A DNA stretch of 64,000 bases from Betaproteobacteria bacterium (GTDB lineage Bacteria > Pseudomonadota > Gammaproteobacteria > Burkholderiales > UBA6910), in NCBI GenBank assembly GCA_016183615.1, contig JACPEG010000045.1, forward strand, positions 62,001 through 126,000, read 5' to 3'. The translations under genes were made by a program, and so were the position numbers. Below the pieces are notes generated by a model. That model was not told the DNA's origin and did not search any database. It saw only the letters and a list, made by a program, of their open reading frames with translations. Below, one piece after another: positions 23,333 to 30,780 of the stretch (positions within the stretch are counted from its first letter, which is position 1; every line of letters begins with the position of its first letter).

Positions 23333-25227
23333 TGGCCTCTGTTACTTTCCCCGCATCCGTCGGCGGCGACGGCTCGACCGTCACCGACGACTCCAACGCG
23401 ACCACCGGCCTCGGCAACGGCGGGCATCGCACGCGCTTTGTTCCGGCGCTCGGCCAGGTGGTGGCCGTCGCCCAGAATACCGTCGCCAAGGCCACGGCGG
23501 CGGCGGCCAGCGCTGCGACCGCCGCCGCCGCCCCCGGCACGTCGGCGACCTCTACCACGTCGCTGGCCATCGGCGCGGGGAGCAAGACCCTCACCATCCA
23601 GGCGGGCAAATCCATCGTGGTCGGAATGAGCGTGAAGATCGCCAACACCGCCGACGGCACGAAGTGGATGCACGGGGATGTCACCGCCTACAACTCCGGC
23701 ACCGGCGATTTGACGGTGAATGTGGAGCGTGTCAATGGTGCGGGGACGTTCGCGGCTTGGACTGTCAGCCTCTCCGGCCCGAGCGGCCCGTCGATCGACG
23801 TCAAGGACTCCGTGCGCGCCGCATCGACTGCCAACATCAACATAGCCAATCCCGGGACCTCGGTATTCGATGACGTGACGCTGGCGAGCGGTGAATCAAT
23901 GTTGCTCAAGGATCAGAACGCCGGCGCGGAGAACGGGATCTACCTATTCAACGGTTCAGCTGCAGCTATGACTCGAAGATCTGACGCGAATGCGTCCGAT
24001 GAGGTCACGGCCGGCATGTACACCTATGTCGAGGAGGGCACCGCCAACGCGGATACGGGCTGGGTGCTCACCACCAACAACCCGATCGTTCTGGGCACGA
24101 CCAGCCTGATCTTCAGCCAGTATTCCGGGATCAATCCCGGCGCGTTCGTCGCCAAGGCGCTATTCGATGCCTACACGATCCTCAAGGCCGACGCCGACGA
24201 TACGCCGGTGGCATTGCCCGTACCGGCGAGCACATTCCTGGGGCGCAAGGCCACCGGCGGAATCGCCGCCATGACGCCGGCCGAGGCGCGCGGTGAGCTG
24301 GGCGTGACGGGCGACGTACAGGTATTCACTACGAATGGCACCTGGACCAAACCCGCAAATGCCACGTTCGTGCACGTGATCTGCGTTGGCGCCGGGGGAG
24401 GCGGCGGTGGTGGTGCTGGGGGAGCGGCAGGTTCCCATCGCGCCGGGGGTGGTGGCGGAGGCGGCGGCGCATTGGTATCGAAGACTTTTCGTGCGTCGGA
24501 CTTGGCGGGGACGGAAACGGTTACTGTGGGAACTGCGGGAACCGCGGGAACGGGCGGTTCGTCAGCGGCGGGCACCGCTGGCGGTTCGGGTGGGAACTCC
24601 AGTTTCGGATCGTATCTTACCGCCTATGGAGGCGGAGGCGGCGCCTTGGGCGGAACAGGAACGACGCGCAGCGGGGGTTCAGGAGGCGGAAGCGGTGGCG
24701 CCGGAATCGTTGGCGACACAAACAACAATCTGGGGGGTGTTCCGGCTTCCAACGCGGGAGCGAACGGCATCGCAGGACAGGGTGCGGGCGCTAGTACCGC
24801 TGCATCGGGATCAAATGCTGAATTCGGCGGCGGTGCGGGGGGTGGGCAAGGTAACACCAATACCACGTCACGCGCTGGAGGTTCGTCTTTATTTGCCGCG
24901 GCTGGTGGAGCTTCCGGTGGGGGCGTGGATACCGGCAATATTGCGTCTACGGCACAAGCAGGCGGGGCGCACCAATCCTATGCAGTTGGTGGAGGCGGAG
25001 CGGGCGGGGCAGGAAGCAGCGGGGCGGGCGGAACCGCAGGAACCTCACGCACCACGGGCGCAGGTGACGGTGGCGGAGGCGGCTCCCCTCATACAGCAGG
25101 GACGGGCGGCATAGGTGGGGCCGGTGGTGCTCCGGGCGGGGGTGGTGGCGGTGGAGGCGGAGGGACTTCCATAGGCGGGGCGGGCGGTCTCGGTGGGCGC
25201 GGTGAAGTGCGAGTATATAGCTGGTGA
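23332..25227 (+). CDS. tail fibre/adhesin with C-terminal glycine-rich domain
   Basis: 631 residues from ATG 23332. Order of parts: N-terminal attachment segment (VTFPASVGGDGSTVTDD), an alanine-rich helix, a beta module shared with the protein at 20710 (TTSLAIGAGSKTLTIQAG ... GTFAAWTVSL), a fibre domain (VRAASTANINIANPGTSVFDD, GIYLFNGS), and from about residue 330 a long glycine-rich region (QVFTTNGTWTKPANATFVHV, then many GGGG runs) ending GGRGEVRVYSW. The glycine region fits the Gly-rich fibre domains and the polyglycine-II adhesins of T-even-like phages, and would bind the host receptor. Confidence 0.8.
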   Translation: MASVTFPASVGGDGSTVTDDSNATTGLGNGGHRTRFVPALGQVVAVAQNTVAKATAAAASAATAAAAPGTSATSTTSLAIGAGSKTLTIQAGKSIVVGMSVKIANTADGTKWMHGDVTAYNSGTGDLTVNVERVNGAGTFAAWTVSLSGPSGPSIDVKDSVRAASTANINIANPGTSVFDDVTLASGESMLLKDQNAGAENGIYLFNGSAAAMTRRSDANASDEVTAGMYTYVEEGTANADTGWVLTTNNPIVLGTTSLIFSQYSGINPGAFVAKALFDAYTILKADADDTPVALPVPASTFLGRKATGGIAAMTPAEARGELGVTGDVQVFTTNGTWTKPANATFVHVICVGAGGGGGGGAGGAAGSHRAGGGGGGGGALVSKTFRASDLAGTETVTVGTAGTAGTGGSSAAGTAGGSGGNSSFGSYLTAYGGGGGALGGTGTTRSGGSGGGSGGAGIVGDTNNNLGGVPASNAGANGIAGQGAGASTAASGSNAEFGGGAGGGQGNTNTTSRAGGSSLFAAAGGASGGGVDTGNIASTAQAGGAHQSYAVGGGGAGGAGSSGAGGTAGTSRTTGAGDGGGGGSPHTAGTGGIGGAGGAPGGGGGGGGGGTSIGGAGGLGGRGEVRVYSW

Positions 25228-25305
25228 CAGCGTCGGAGCCCTCGTCGCCCTGGCCCCGACGCCGAAAGGGAGCGGGTTATTTTTCGGGAGTCATTTCTAG
25301 CCCCA

Positions 25306-25461
25306 ATGACGCCCCTGGAATTCATCACGAGCTGGCAGTTCTGGCTGGCGGTCGGCGTGGTGCAGGTCATGATCTGGTTGTATGCCTGGTACATCTACCA
25401 CCGCTATTACCTGGGTGACTGGCCGACCAGGCAATCGCGGGAGACCACGAAAGACGATTGA
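25306..25461 (+). CDS. 51-residue single-pass membrane protein, last phage gene
   Basis: A short frame from ATG 25306: MTPLEFITSWQFWLAVGVVQ, then VMIWLYAWYIYHRYYLGDWP and a charged tail (RQSRETTKDD). The aromatic-rich helix followed by a basic/polar end indicates a membrane protein. It lies 78 bases after the fibre gene and before the phage end, a place where lysogenic-conversion genes often sit. Function unknown. Confidence 0.55.
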   Translation: MTPLEFITSWQFWLAVGVVQVMIWLYAWYIYHRYYLGDWPTRQSRETTKDD

Positions 25462-25488
25462 GGTGAGGAGAGGTGGCCGCGGACGGCC

Positions 25489-25509
25489 CCTTTAACGGCT
25501 CGTAAAAGG
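25489..25509. promoter_or_regulatory. dyad near the prophage end, like that at 8472
   Basis: Arms CCTTTAAC and GTAAAAGG are separated by 5 bases (GGCTC), with one mismatch in symmetry. The core TTTAAC-N5-GTWAAA is shared with the dyad at 8472-8492. It borders the end repeats, so it may bind a phage regulator or a host architectural protein. Confidence 0.4.
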
Positions 25510-25580
25510 CCCCCGAAGTGACGTTTTACGGCAGTTGCAAACCAAGTGACGCGCGTTCGCAAACCATCTGTCGCGTTACA
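25509..25580. other. right end of the prophage: transposase-binding-type repeats and terminal CA
   Basis: GCAAACCAAGTGACGCG starts at 25537 and GCAAACCATCTGTCGCG at 25559, exactly 22 bases apart; a weaker third copy with AAGTGACG starts near 25509. The last unit runs to TTACA at 25576-25580, so the end read inward is TGTAACGCGACAG. MuA-type transposases bind 22-bp sites at phage ends, which finish in TG/CA. What follows is host sequence leading into tRNA-Arg. Confidence 0.7.
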
Positions 25581-25664
25581 GTGCCCCCAGGAAACGATGA
25601 CGACAAAGCGGCACCCACCGGGCGGGAACGGATGATCGAGGCGCAAATTCGCCGTGGGGAAAAT

Positions 25665-25741
25665 TGGCGCGCCCGAGACGATTCGAACGTCCGACCCCTG
25701 CCTTCGGAGGGCAGTACTCTATCCAGCTGAGCTACGGGCGC
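25665..25741 (-). tRNA. tRNA-Arg (anticodon CCG)
   Basis: The minus strand folds as a full cloverleaf of 77 bases. The acceptor GCGCCCG pairs with CGGGCGC, the D arm is GCTC...GAGT, and the anticodon arm CTGCC/GGCAG has loop CTCCGAA, giving anticodon CCG. The T arm GGACG/CGTCT carries TTCGAAT; discriminator G is followed by encoded CCA. It reads CGG codons. Its 3' end faces the prophage end 84 bases away, so it was not the integration target itself. Confidence 0.95.
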
Positions 25742-25795
25742 GCGGAAAGGCTGCATAGGATAGCCGTTTTTGCCTTTTCAGTCCACGGCCTAGCT

Positions 25796-25823
25796 TTGAG
25801 CCGACGCGGATTCTGGCTATAAT
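25796..25823 (+). promoter_or_regulatory. sigma-70-type promoter of the cytochrome gene
   Basis: TTGAGC (25796-25801) and a perfect TATAAT (25818-25823) with a 16-base spacer, ending 37 bases before ATG 25861. Confidence 0.75.
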
Positions 25824-25860
25824 TTGCGCTTTTCCGAGCCCGCCCCGAAAAGGATTGCCC

Positions 25861-26694
25861 ATGACCGAAGTTGCGCACCAGGAAGACCATTCCTCGGCGA
25901 TCAAGACCCCCCAGCAGCTCATTATCGTGATCCTGATGAGCTTCATTGTCACCATCGCCATCCTGGTGATGCTGGCCCGGTATGCGGCCACCTCCTCCGG
26001 CCTCGACAAGGACAGCCCCGCCATGTCCAAGGAAGAGGTGGCGAAGCGGTTGAAACCCGTGGGCGAGGTGACGCTCGAGGAGGCCGGGGTTGCCGCCGCC
26101 CAGAAGAGCGGCGAGCAGATCGTCAAGGAAGTGTGCAATGCCTGTCACCAGACCGGCGCCCTCAACGCGCCCAAGGTGGGCGACGCGGGCGCCTGGAAGG
26201 CTCGGCTGAAGCAGGGGCTCGACAAGCTCACCGAGTCCGCCATCAAGGGCAAGGGGCAGATGCCGCCCAAGGGGGGCGCCGCGGGCCTGAGCGACAGCGA
26301 AATCGCGCTGGCGGTGATCTACATGGCCAACCAGTCCGGCGGCAAGCTGGAGGCGCCCGCGCCCAAGGCGGCTGAGGCGAAGCCGGCGGCCGAAGCCAAG
26401 CCCGCGCCCGCCGAAAAGACCGCTGCCGCGCCTGCGACCGCGGCGGCCGCCGGCGGCAAGGGCAAGTCGGTCTACGATAGTACCTGCGGCGCCTGTCACA
26501 ACACCGGCGCGGCGGGCGCGCCCAAGCTCGGCGACAAGGCGGCCTGGGCGCCGCGGCTCAAGGGCGGCACCAGCGCGCTTTACGGCAGCGCCCTCAAGGG
26601 CAAGGCGGCGATGCCGCCCAAGGGTGGAAACGTGGGCCTGCCGGACGGGGATGTGAAGGCGGCGGTGGACTACATGGTCTCGCAGGCCAAGTAG
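25861..26694 (+). CDS. membrane-anchored dihaem cytochrome c (cytochrome c5 family)
   Basis: 277 residues starting MTEVAHQEDH behind AAAAGGA. One N-terminal membrane anchor (LIIVILMSFIVTIAILVML, about residues 19-38) is followed by two cytochrome c5-type domains with haem motifs CNACH (residue 92) and CGACH (residue 209), each with a distal QMPPKGG or AMPPKGG methionine. An alanine/proline/lysine linker joins them. It would carry electrons at the periplasmic face of the inner membrane, probably to a terminal oxidase. It has its own promoter and terminator. Confidence 0.9.
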   Translation: MTEVAHQEDHSSAIKTPQQLIIVILMSFIVTIAILVMLARYAATSSGLDKDSPAMSKEEVAKRLKPVGEVTLEEAGVAAAQKSGEQIVKEVCNACHQTGALNAPKVGDAGAWKARLKQGLDKLTESAIKGKGQMPPKGGAAGLSDSEIALAVIYMANQSGGKLEAPAPKAAEAKPAAEAKPAPAEKTAAAPATAAAAGGKGKSVYDSTCGACHNTGAAGAPKLGDKAAWAPRLKGGTSALYGSALKGKAAMPPKGGNVGLPDGDVKAAVDYMVSQAK

Positions 26695-26709
26695 GCGCGG
26701 CATCACCCG

Positions 26710-26744
26710 AAAAAAAGGCGCGGCATCGGCTGCGCCTTTTTTTT
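26710..26744 (+). terminator. intrinsic terminator after the cytochrome gene
   Basis: GGCGC pairs with GCGCC, extended by an A-run upstream and eight T residues downstream, so it can work on both strands. Confidence 0.85.
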
Positions 26745-26866
26745 CCGGACCACCGACCCCTCCTGGATTCCGCCCCGGATTGAATCCTTCCGGGGTGACG
26801 TGTACGCCGGAATGACGACAATACTCACTCCGGCGTGTTTTTCAACCATCTCCCGGCCCTTGTCGA

Positions 26867-27694
26867 ATGAGCACCTACGCCATCGGCGACCTGCAAGGCT
26901 GCTATCGGGAATTCCGGCAGCTCCTCGATCTCATCGGGTTCGACCCGGCGCGCCACCGCCTGTGGCTGGTGGGCGACCTGGTGAACCGGGGGCCCGACTC
27001 GCTGGCGCTGCTGCGTTTCGTAAAGGGCCTCGGAGAAGCCGCCGTCACGGTGCTGGGAAACCACGATCTGCATCTGCTGATGGTGGCGGGCGGCCACGAG
27101 AAGCTGCGCAAGCACGACACCATCCGGGACCTCCTCGCCGCGCCCGACCGCGACGAGCTCCTCGACTGGCTGCGCCGGCAGAAGATGCTGCACGCCGAGG
27201 GCGACTACGCCATGGTCCACGCGGGGCTGCTGCCGTCGTGGTCGGTGGCAAAAGCGCTCGATCTGGCGCGCGAGGTGGAAGCGGTGCTCCGGGGAAAGGA
27301 TTTCGACGCGCTGTGCGCCCACATGTACGGCAACCTCCCCGACCGCTGGCGCGACGACCTCGCGGGCTACGACCGGATGCGGGTCATCATCAACGCCATG
27401 ACCCGGCTGCGCATCTGCACCCCCGAGGGCGCGATGGAATTTCACTACACCGGGAAACTGCCCCACATTCCCGCTGGCTACCTGCCCTGGTTCGAGGTGC
27501 CGGAACGGGCGAGCCGCGGCGCCACAGTGGTGTGCGGCCACTGGTCGGCGCTGGGGCTGCGCCTGGCGCCGGGGCTCATCGCCCTGGACTCGGGCTGCCT
27601 GTGGGGCGGCGAGCTCAGCGCGGTGCGGCTGGAGGACCGCCGGGTGTTCCAGGTGGCCTGCGCGGCGCCGCCAGGGACAAAGCGCTGGCGATAG
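26867..27694 (+). CDS. apaH: bis(5'-nucleosyl)-tetraphosphatase, symmetrical
   Basis: 275 residues, the usual length of ApaH. Metallophosphatase motifs are GDLQGCY (residues 7-13), [15 protein letters not shown] and VHAGLLP, with VCGHWS late in the protein supplying the last histidine ligand. It hydrolyses Ap4A to two ADP and limits this stress-linked nucleotide. The last 80 bases overlap the convergent plsC-like gene. The usual ksgA neighbour is absent. Confidence 0.95.
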   Translation: MSTYAIGDLQGCYREFRQLLDLIGFDPARHRLWLVGDLVNRGPDSLALLRFVKGLGEAAVTVLGNHDLHLLMVAGGHEKLRKHDTIRDLLAAPDRDELLDWLRRQKMLHAEGDYAMVHAGLLPSWSVAKALDLAREVEAVLRGKDFDALCAHMYGNLPDRWRDDLAGYDRMRVIINAMTRLRICTPEGAMEFHYTGKLPHIPAGYLPWFEVPERASRGATVVCGHWSALGLRLAPGLIALDSGCLWGGELSAVRLEDRRVFQVACAAPPGTKRWR

Positions 27695-28427
27695 CCTCCT
27701 CCGCCGCCCGGGTGAGCTCCCGGCGGTTTTTGCCCGCGGCCGGAATGGGCGGCAGAAAAGTCATGACCGCGTGGATTTCCGGCATCGCCACGATGTTCAG
27801 CAGCGAATCCCAGATCGTGAGATCGTCCACGTAGGCGGGAGCGACGGCAATGCGCCCGTCCGCTTCGAGATAACGGATCGTGGCCGGACGGACCGCGGCC
27901 CCGGTCGCCACCGCGGGCTGCAGCAGCGAGGTGTGAAAATGCCGCAGCCAGGTGCCGTCGGTGGTGGTGCCCTCGGGATAGACGGCCACCGCATCCCCGG
28001 CTTCGAGCGCCGCCAGCATGGTCCGGCTGGCCCGCCCGGTATCGTGGCGCCGCTCGCGCTCGATGAACAGCGTCCCCGCCCTCGCGCACAGCCAGCCGAT
28101 CACCGGCCAGGATCGGACCTCCACTTTGGCGACGAAGCGGGTGGCGCACACCGCGTCGAGAACGAAGATGTCGAGCCACGAGATGTGATTGCTCACCAGC
28201 AGGACGGGCCCCGCCGGCGGTGCGCCCTCGACCCGCAGCCGGACATGGAGGATGGCGAGCAGCTGCGACGACCATTCCCGCACCATCCCGGCCTGGCGCG
28301 GCTTTCCGGCGCGGGGATAGAGGAACGCGGCGCGGTAGACGGCAACCGCGAGATGCAGCGCAACGCGCAGCAGGCGAAAAACGCGAACCGGCAAGGGGTT
28401 CAGGGTGTGGCGGCGGCTCTGCGGCAC
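27615..28427 (-). CDS. plsC: 1-acyl-sn-glycerol-3-phosphate acyltransferase
   Basis: 270 residues. An N-terminal hydrophobic segment ([19 protein letters not shown]) anchors it. The acyltransferase motif NHISWLD (HX4D) lies near residue 80, followed by [25 protein letters not shown] and YPEGTTTDG. It would transfer an acyl group to lysophosphatidate in phospholipid synthesis. The C-terminus ([15 protein letters not shown]) is low in complexity and lies in the region overlapping apaH on the other strand, so it may be a run-on end. Confidence 0.88.
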   Translation of the reverse strand: MPQSRRHTLNPLPVRVFRLLRVALHLAVAVYRAAFLYPRAGKPRQAGMVREWSSQLLAILHVRLRVEGAPPAGPVLLVSNHISWLDIFVLDAVCATRFVAKVEVRSWPVIGWLCARAGTLFIERERRHDTGRASRTMLAALEAGDAVAVYPEGTTTDGTWLRHFHTSLLQPAVATGAAVRPATIRYLEADGRIAVAPAYVDDLTIWDSLLNIVAMPEIHAVMTFLPPIPAAGKNRRELTRAAEEAIASALSLAAPRRPPGTPGGPPAAPR

Positions 28428-28447
28428 ACGGCGGCGGAACGATCGGT

Positions 28448-28511
28448 CTGTAGCAGCGAATTCATTCGCGACTCTCCGCTGCGCGGGTCAGGGATGAATC
28501 CCCTGCTACAG
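28448..28511. repeat. 64-bp palindromic repeat, second copy of the 13593 family
   Basis: Perfect 9-bp terminal arms CTGTAGCAG/CTGCTACAG surround GCGAATTCATTCGCGA and AGGGATGAATCCCC. It lies between plsC and the lipoprotein gene and can form a long hairpin. Confidence 0.8.
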
Positions 28512-28514
28512 CCA

Positions 28515-28970
28515 TCAGTGACTCACCCGCGACACGCCGCCGCCCGAGAGCACCCGCACCTGTTCTCCCGGTCTGAAAGTTTCGTCGGCTTCCTGGGTGA
28601 TGGCGATCATCTGCCCGCTGTCGAGCTTGACGGTGATCTCGATCCCCGGCTTGCGGGTGGTCGCTTCCTCGATGGCCTGGCCCGCGACCCCGCCGCCCAC
28701 GGCACCGAGCACCGCGCCCACCTGGGCGCCCTTGCCGTGGCCGACGCTGCTGCCGGCGATACCGCCCACGGCGCCTCCCGCCACGGCGCCCACTCCGCTG
28801 CGGGTGCCTTCGATGGTGACCTGGCGCACGCTTTCCACCATGCCCATGCGAACGTTACTCTCCTGGCGCGCCTGGTCACGGGTGTAGGCCGCGCCCGAGC
28901 GGCCGGTGGCGCAGCCCGCGGCGATGAGGGCCGCAGCAAGCACTGCAACAATTCCTAAAGTACGTGTCAT
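28515..28970 (-). CDS. glycine-zipper outer-membrane lipoprotein (SlyB/Pcp type)
   Basis: 151 residues starting MTRTLGIVAVLAAALIAAGC, a lipoprotein signal with lipobox AAGC at residues ~17-20. The centre is a glycine zipper (GVGAVAGGAVGGIAGSSVGHG and GAVLGAVGGGVAGQAIEE), followed by a beta-type C-terminus (ITVKLDSGQMIAITQEAD). Such lipoproteins insert in the outer membrane and support envelope integrity. The start is ATG 28970 behind AAAGGA. It follows the PfkB-type kinase gene by 14 bases. Confidence 0.85.
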   Translation of the reverse strand: MTRTLGIVAVLAAALIAAGCATGRSGAAYTRDQARQESNVRMGMVESVRQVTIEGTRSGVGAVAGGAVGGIAGSSVGHGKGAQVGAVLGAVGGGVAGQAIEEATTRKPGIEITVKLDSGQMIAITQEADETFRPGEQVRVLSGGGVSRVSH

Positions 28971-28984
28971 GAGATGTCCTTTCG

Positions 28985-29920
28985 TTACCACGGCCGATGG
29001 CCGAATTCCCGCTTGAAGCGCTCGGCCACCTCGCCGCGGGTGAAGTGATGGTTCTGCCCTCCGCGGTGGGCGATCTTGAGGGCGCCGAGCAGCGAGGCGA
29101 GCCGCCCCGCGTCCGGGAGCGCCATGCCCAGGGAAATGCCGTACAGCAGTCCCGCGCGGTAGGCATCGCCGCAGCCCGTGGGATCCACCACCGCTTCCGC
29201 CTTTACGCAGGAAATCTCGACGCGCTGCGCATCGGAGTAGATGATCGATCCCTTGGCTCCCAGTGTGACCACCAGCCCCTTCACGAGTTTCGCCAGGGTC
29301 TCGATTTTGTGCCCGGTCCGGTCCTGGAGCAACTGGGCCTCGTAGTCGTTCACCGTCACGTAATCGGCCATGCCGACGAAGCGCAGCAGCTCTTCGCCGC
29401 TGAACATGGGCAGCCCCTGGCCCGGGTCGAACACGAACGGGATGCCCGCCTCGTGAAACTCCCGGGCGTGCTGCAGCATGCCCTCCCGCCCGTCCGGGGA
29501 GATGATGCCGAGCACCAGGTCCCTGGCATCGCCCACGTGGTTTTGGTGGGAATGATTCATCGCCCCCGGATGAAATGCCGTGATCTGGTTGTCGTCGAGA
29601 TCGGTGGTGATGAAGGCCTGGGCGGTGAATGTCCCGGGAACCCGGCGGATGTGCTTCTGGGAAAGGGCGAGTTTCTCCAGCCGGTAGGCGTAGGGCTGGT
29701 AGTCCTCGCCCACGGTGGCCATGATCAGGGGCGAGCCCTCCAGCATGCGCAGGGTGTAGGCGATGTTGCCGGCGCAGCCGCCGAATTCGCGCCGCATGTC
29801 CGGCACCAGGAACGCCACGTTCAGAATATGGATCTGCTCCGGCAGGATGTGATTCTTGAAATAGTCCGGGAACACCATGATGGTGTCGTAGGCGATGGAG
29901 CCGCAGATCAGGGTATGCAT
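28985..29920 (-). CDS. PfkB-family carbohydrate/nucleoside kinase
   Basis: 311 residues. FGGCAGNIAYTLRML (substrate site), GAMNHSHQN, VTLGAKGSIIY and the C-terminal signature DPTGCGDAYRAGLLYG, with the catalytic aspartate in GCGD, define the ribokinase/PfkB family. The layout is nearest to adenosine-kinase-like sugar kinases common in betaproteobacteria; the substrate cannot be read from sequence. It lies downstream of the gcv gene block and just before the lipoprotein gene. Confidence 0.88.
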   Translation of the reverse strand: MHTLICGSIAYDTIMVFPDYFKNHILPEQIHILNVAFLVPDMRREFGGCAGNIAYTLRMLEGSPLIMATVGEDYQPYAYRLEKLALSQKHIRRVPGTFTAQAFITTDLDDNQITAFHPGAMNHSHQNHVGDARDLVLGIISPDGREGMLQHAREFHEAGIPFVFDPGQGLPMFSGEELLRFVGMADYVTVNDYEAQLLQDRTGHKIETLAKLVKGLVVTLGAKGSIIYSDAQRVEISCVKAEAVVDPTGCGDAYRAGLLYGISLGMALPDAGRLASLLGALKIAHRGGQNHHFTRGEVAERFKREFGHRPW

Positions 29921-30062
29921 GGGGAAGTCCGCAACGGAATGCCGCGGATTATAGCCTACCGGGGCGTCGTTTCCGGCAAAGCGGGATTTCCCGACGTCAG
30001 AGTATCAACCCCCGGCGCCCCGGCGGCGGCTCCGGTGCATCAACTGGGCAAACCTGTCACAT

Positions 30063-30632
30063 TCAGACCCTTCGTCTCAAAGTATACTTGCCGTCCTGTT
30101 CCTCCACATCCCAAACCCCGGCCGGACCAAGCGACCGGATGAACTCGTACCAAACATCGTAAAGGCGATCGAACAGCGCGTCGCCCGAAGCGTCCGAGTA
30201 GATATGCGCCAGGTTTGTGTGCACCCTCGTGTCGCGGTTTTCGGCAGATCTTGCGATCCATCGCCGAAGCACCGTCCGTCGCGGAATCCTGAGAATCAAT
30301 GCAAAAATCGTCCTCGCGTTCCCGATGCTTTCCATCCTGCGATACTTGCGCAGGTTGTCAACGGTGAGCCGCTCCCGCAAATAGAACTCCGAGCAAGCGG
30401 GCAGATATGCGAATGGAGTGAACATGTCCGCGTGCAGCCGCAACGCAGCGTACGTCTCTCCCGCATGAAGATCCAGATCCGCGAGATGAATCACCTGCAG
30501 CGCCTTCTCGAAAAACGGTTGCAGCTCAGGTGGCCGCCGGTCGGGGCCTATGAACGTGCCACAATCTTGGATGAATTTCGTTTTCCCGGCGCTGCGTGGC
30601 CCGGCCAGCAAAAAGAGGGTGTCGACGTTCAC
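30063..30632 (-). CDS. unrecognised P-loop protein downstream of gcvPB
   Basis: 189 residues from GTG 30632, one base after the stop of the 45-residue gene. The N-terminus has a Walker A motif GPRSAGKTK (residues 10-18). A possible Walker B-like segment is VIHLADLDLHAGETY. The rest is arginine-rich and helical (RKYRRMESIGNARTIF, RRTVLRRWIARSAENRD). It resembles zeta-toxin or small-kinase folds in outline but lacks motifs I can name. Codon use looks less G+C-biased than in the gcv genes. No partner antitoxin is evident apart from the small upstream protein. Confidence 0.6.
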   Translation of the reverse strand: MNVDTLFLLAGPRSAGKTKFIQDCGTFIGPDRRPPELQPFFEKALQVIHLADLDLHAGETYAALRLHADMFTPFAYLPACSEFYLRERLTVDNLRKYRRMESIGNARTIFALILRIPRRTVLRRWIARSAENRDTRVHTNLAHIYSDASGDALFDRLYDVWYEFIRSLGPAGVWDVEEQDGKYTLRRRV

Positions 30633-30633
30633 T

Positions 30634-30771
30634 TCAAGGCCCCAGGAGAGGATGCCCCGCCGCGTTGCAGACCAGGAGCTTCGTCTTGTCCACGCCCCGG
30701 AGGTTATTGCGGAAAGACCCCCACGCCACGGCGCCGATGACGAAAATGAGCAGCAGGAACATGAACGGCAT
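30634..30771 (-). CDS. 45-residue membrane protein coupled to gcvPB
   Basis: ATG 30771 lies 9 bases after the gcvPB stop, with GGAGG (30776-30780) between. The product starts MPFMFLLLIFVIGAVAWGSF, a single membrane helix, then a short polar tail (RNNLRGVDKTKLLVCNAAG). The excellent ribosome site and tight packing support translation. It is followed directly by the P-loop gene. Function unknown. Confidence 0.6.
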   Translation of the reverse strand: MPFMFLLLIFVIGAVAWGSFRNNLRGVDKTKLLVCNAAGHPLLGP

Positions 30772-30780
30772 GGCGCCTCC

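Larger units (their letters stand above)
1..25580. mobile_element. Mu-like transposable prophage, right-hand part (left end outside window)
   Basis: Gene order from 137 to 14761 matches the Mu middle and late regions: GemA, Mor/C, lysis, gp25-gp29, F, G, I/Z, T, gp35-gp37. From 14761 the tail module is of the long non-contractile kind (tube, chaperones, tape measure, tip, fibre), as in the Pseudomonas phages B3 and D3112. All genes but one doubtful small ORF run on the plus strand. The right boundary at about 25580 is inferred from 22-bp-type repeats ending in TTACA; the left end, transposase and repressor are upstream of the window. The head, tail and lysis genes are open, so the late module looks intact. 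Confidence 0.92.

Noticed and set aside
25518-25730. 70-codon plus-strand frame before the cytochrome gene
   Set aside because: It reads through the prophage end and the complement of tRNA-Arg; the ending SNVRPLPSEG is a well-known false translation of tRNA genes.
25665-25741. tRNA-Arg as an integration (attB) site
   Set aside because: The phage end is 84 bp away and no duplicated tRNA fragment is seen; the phage is of the transposing type.
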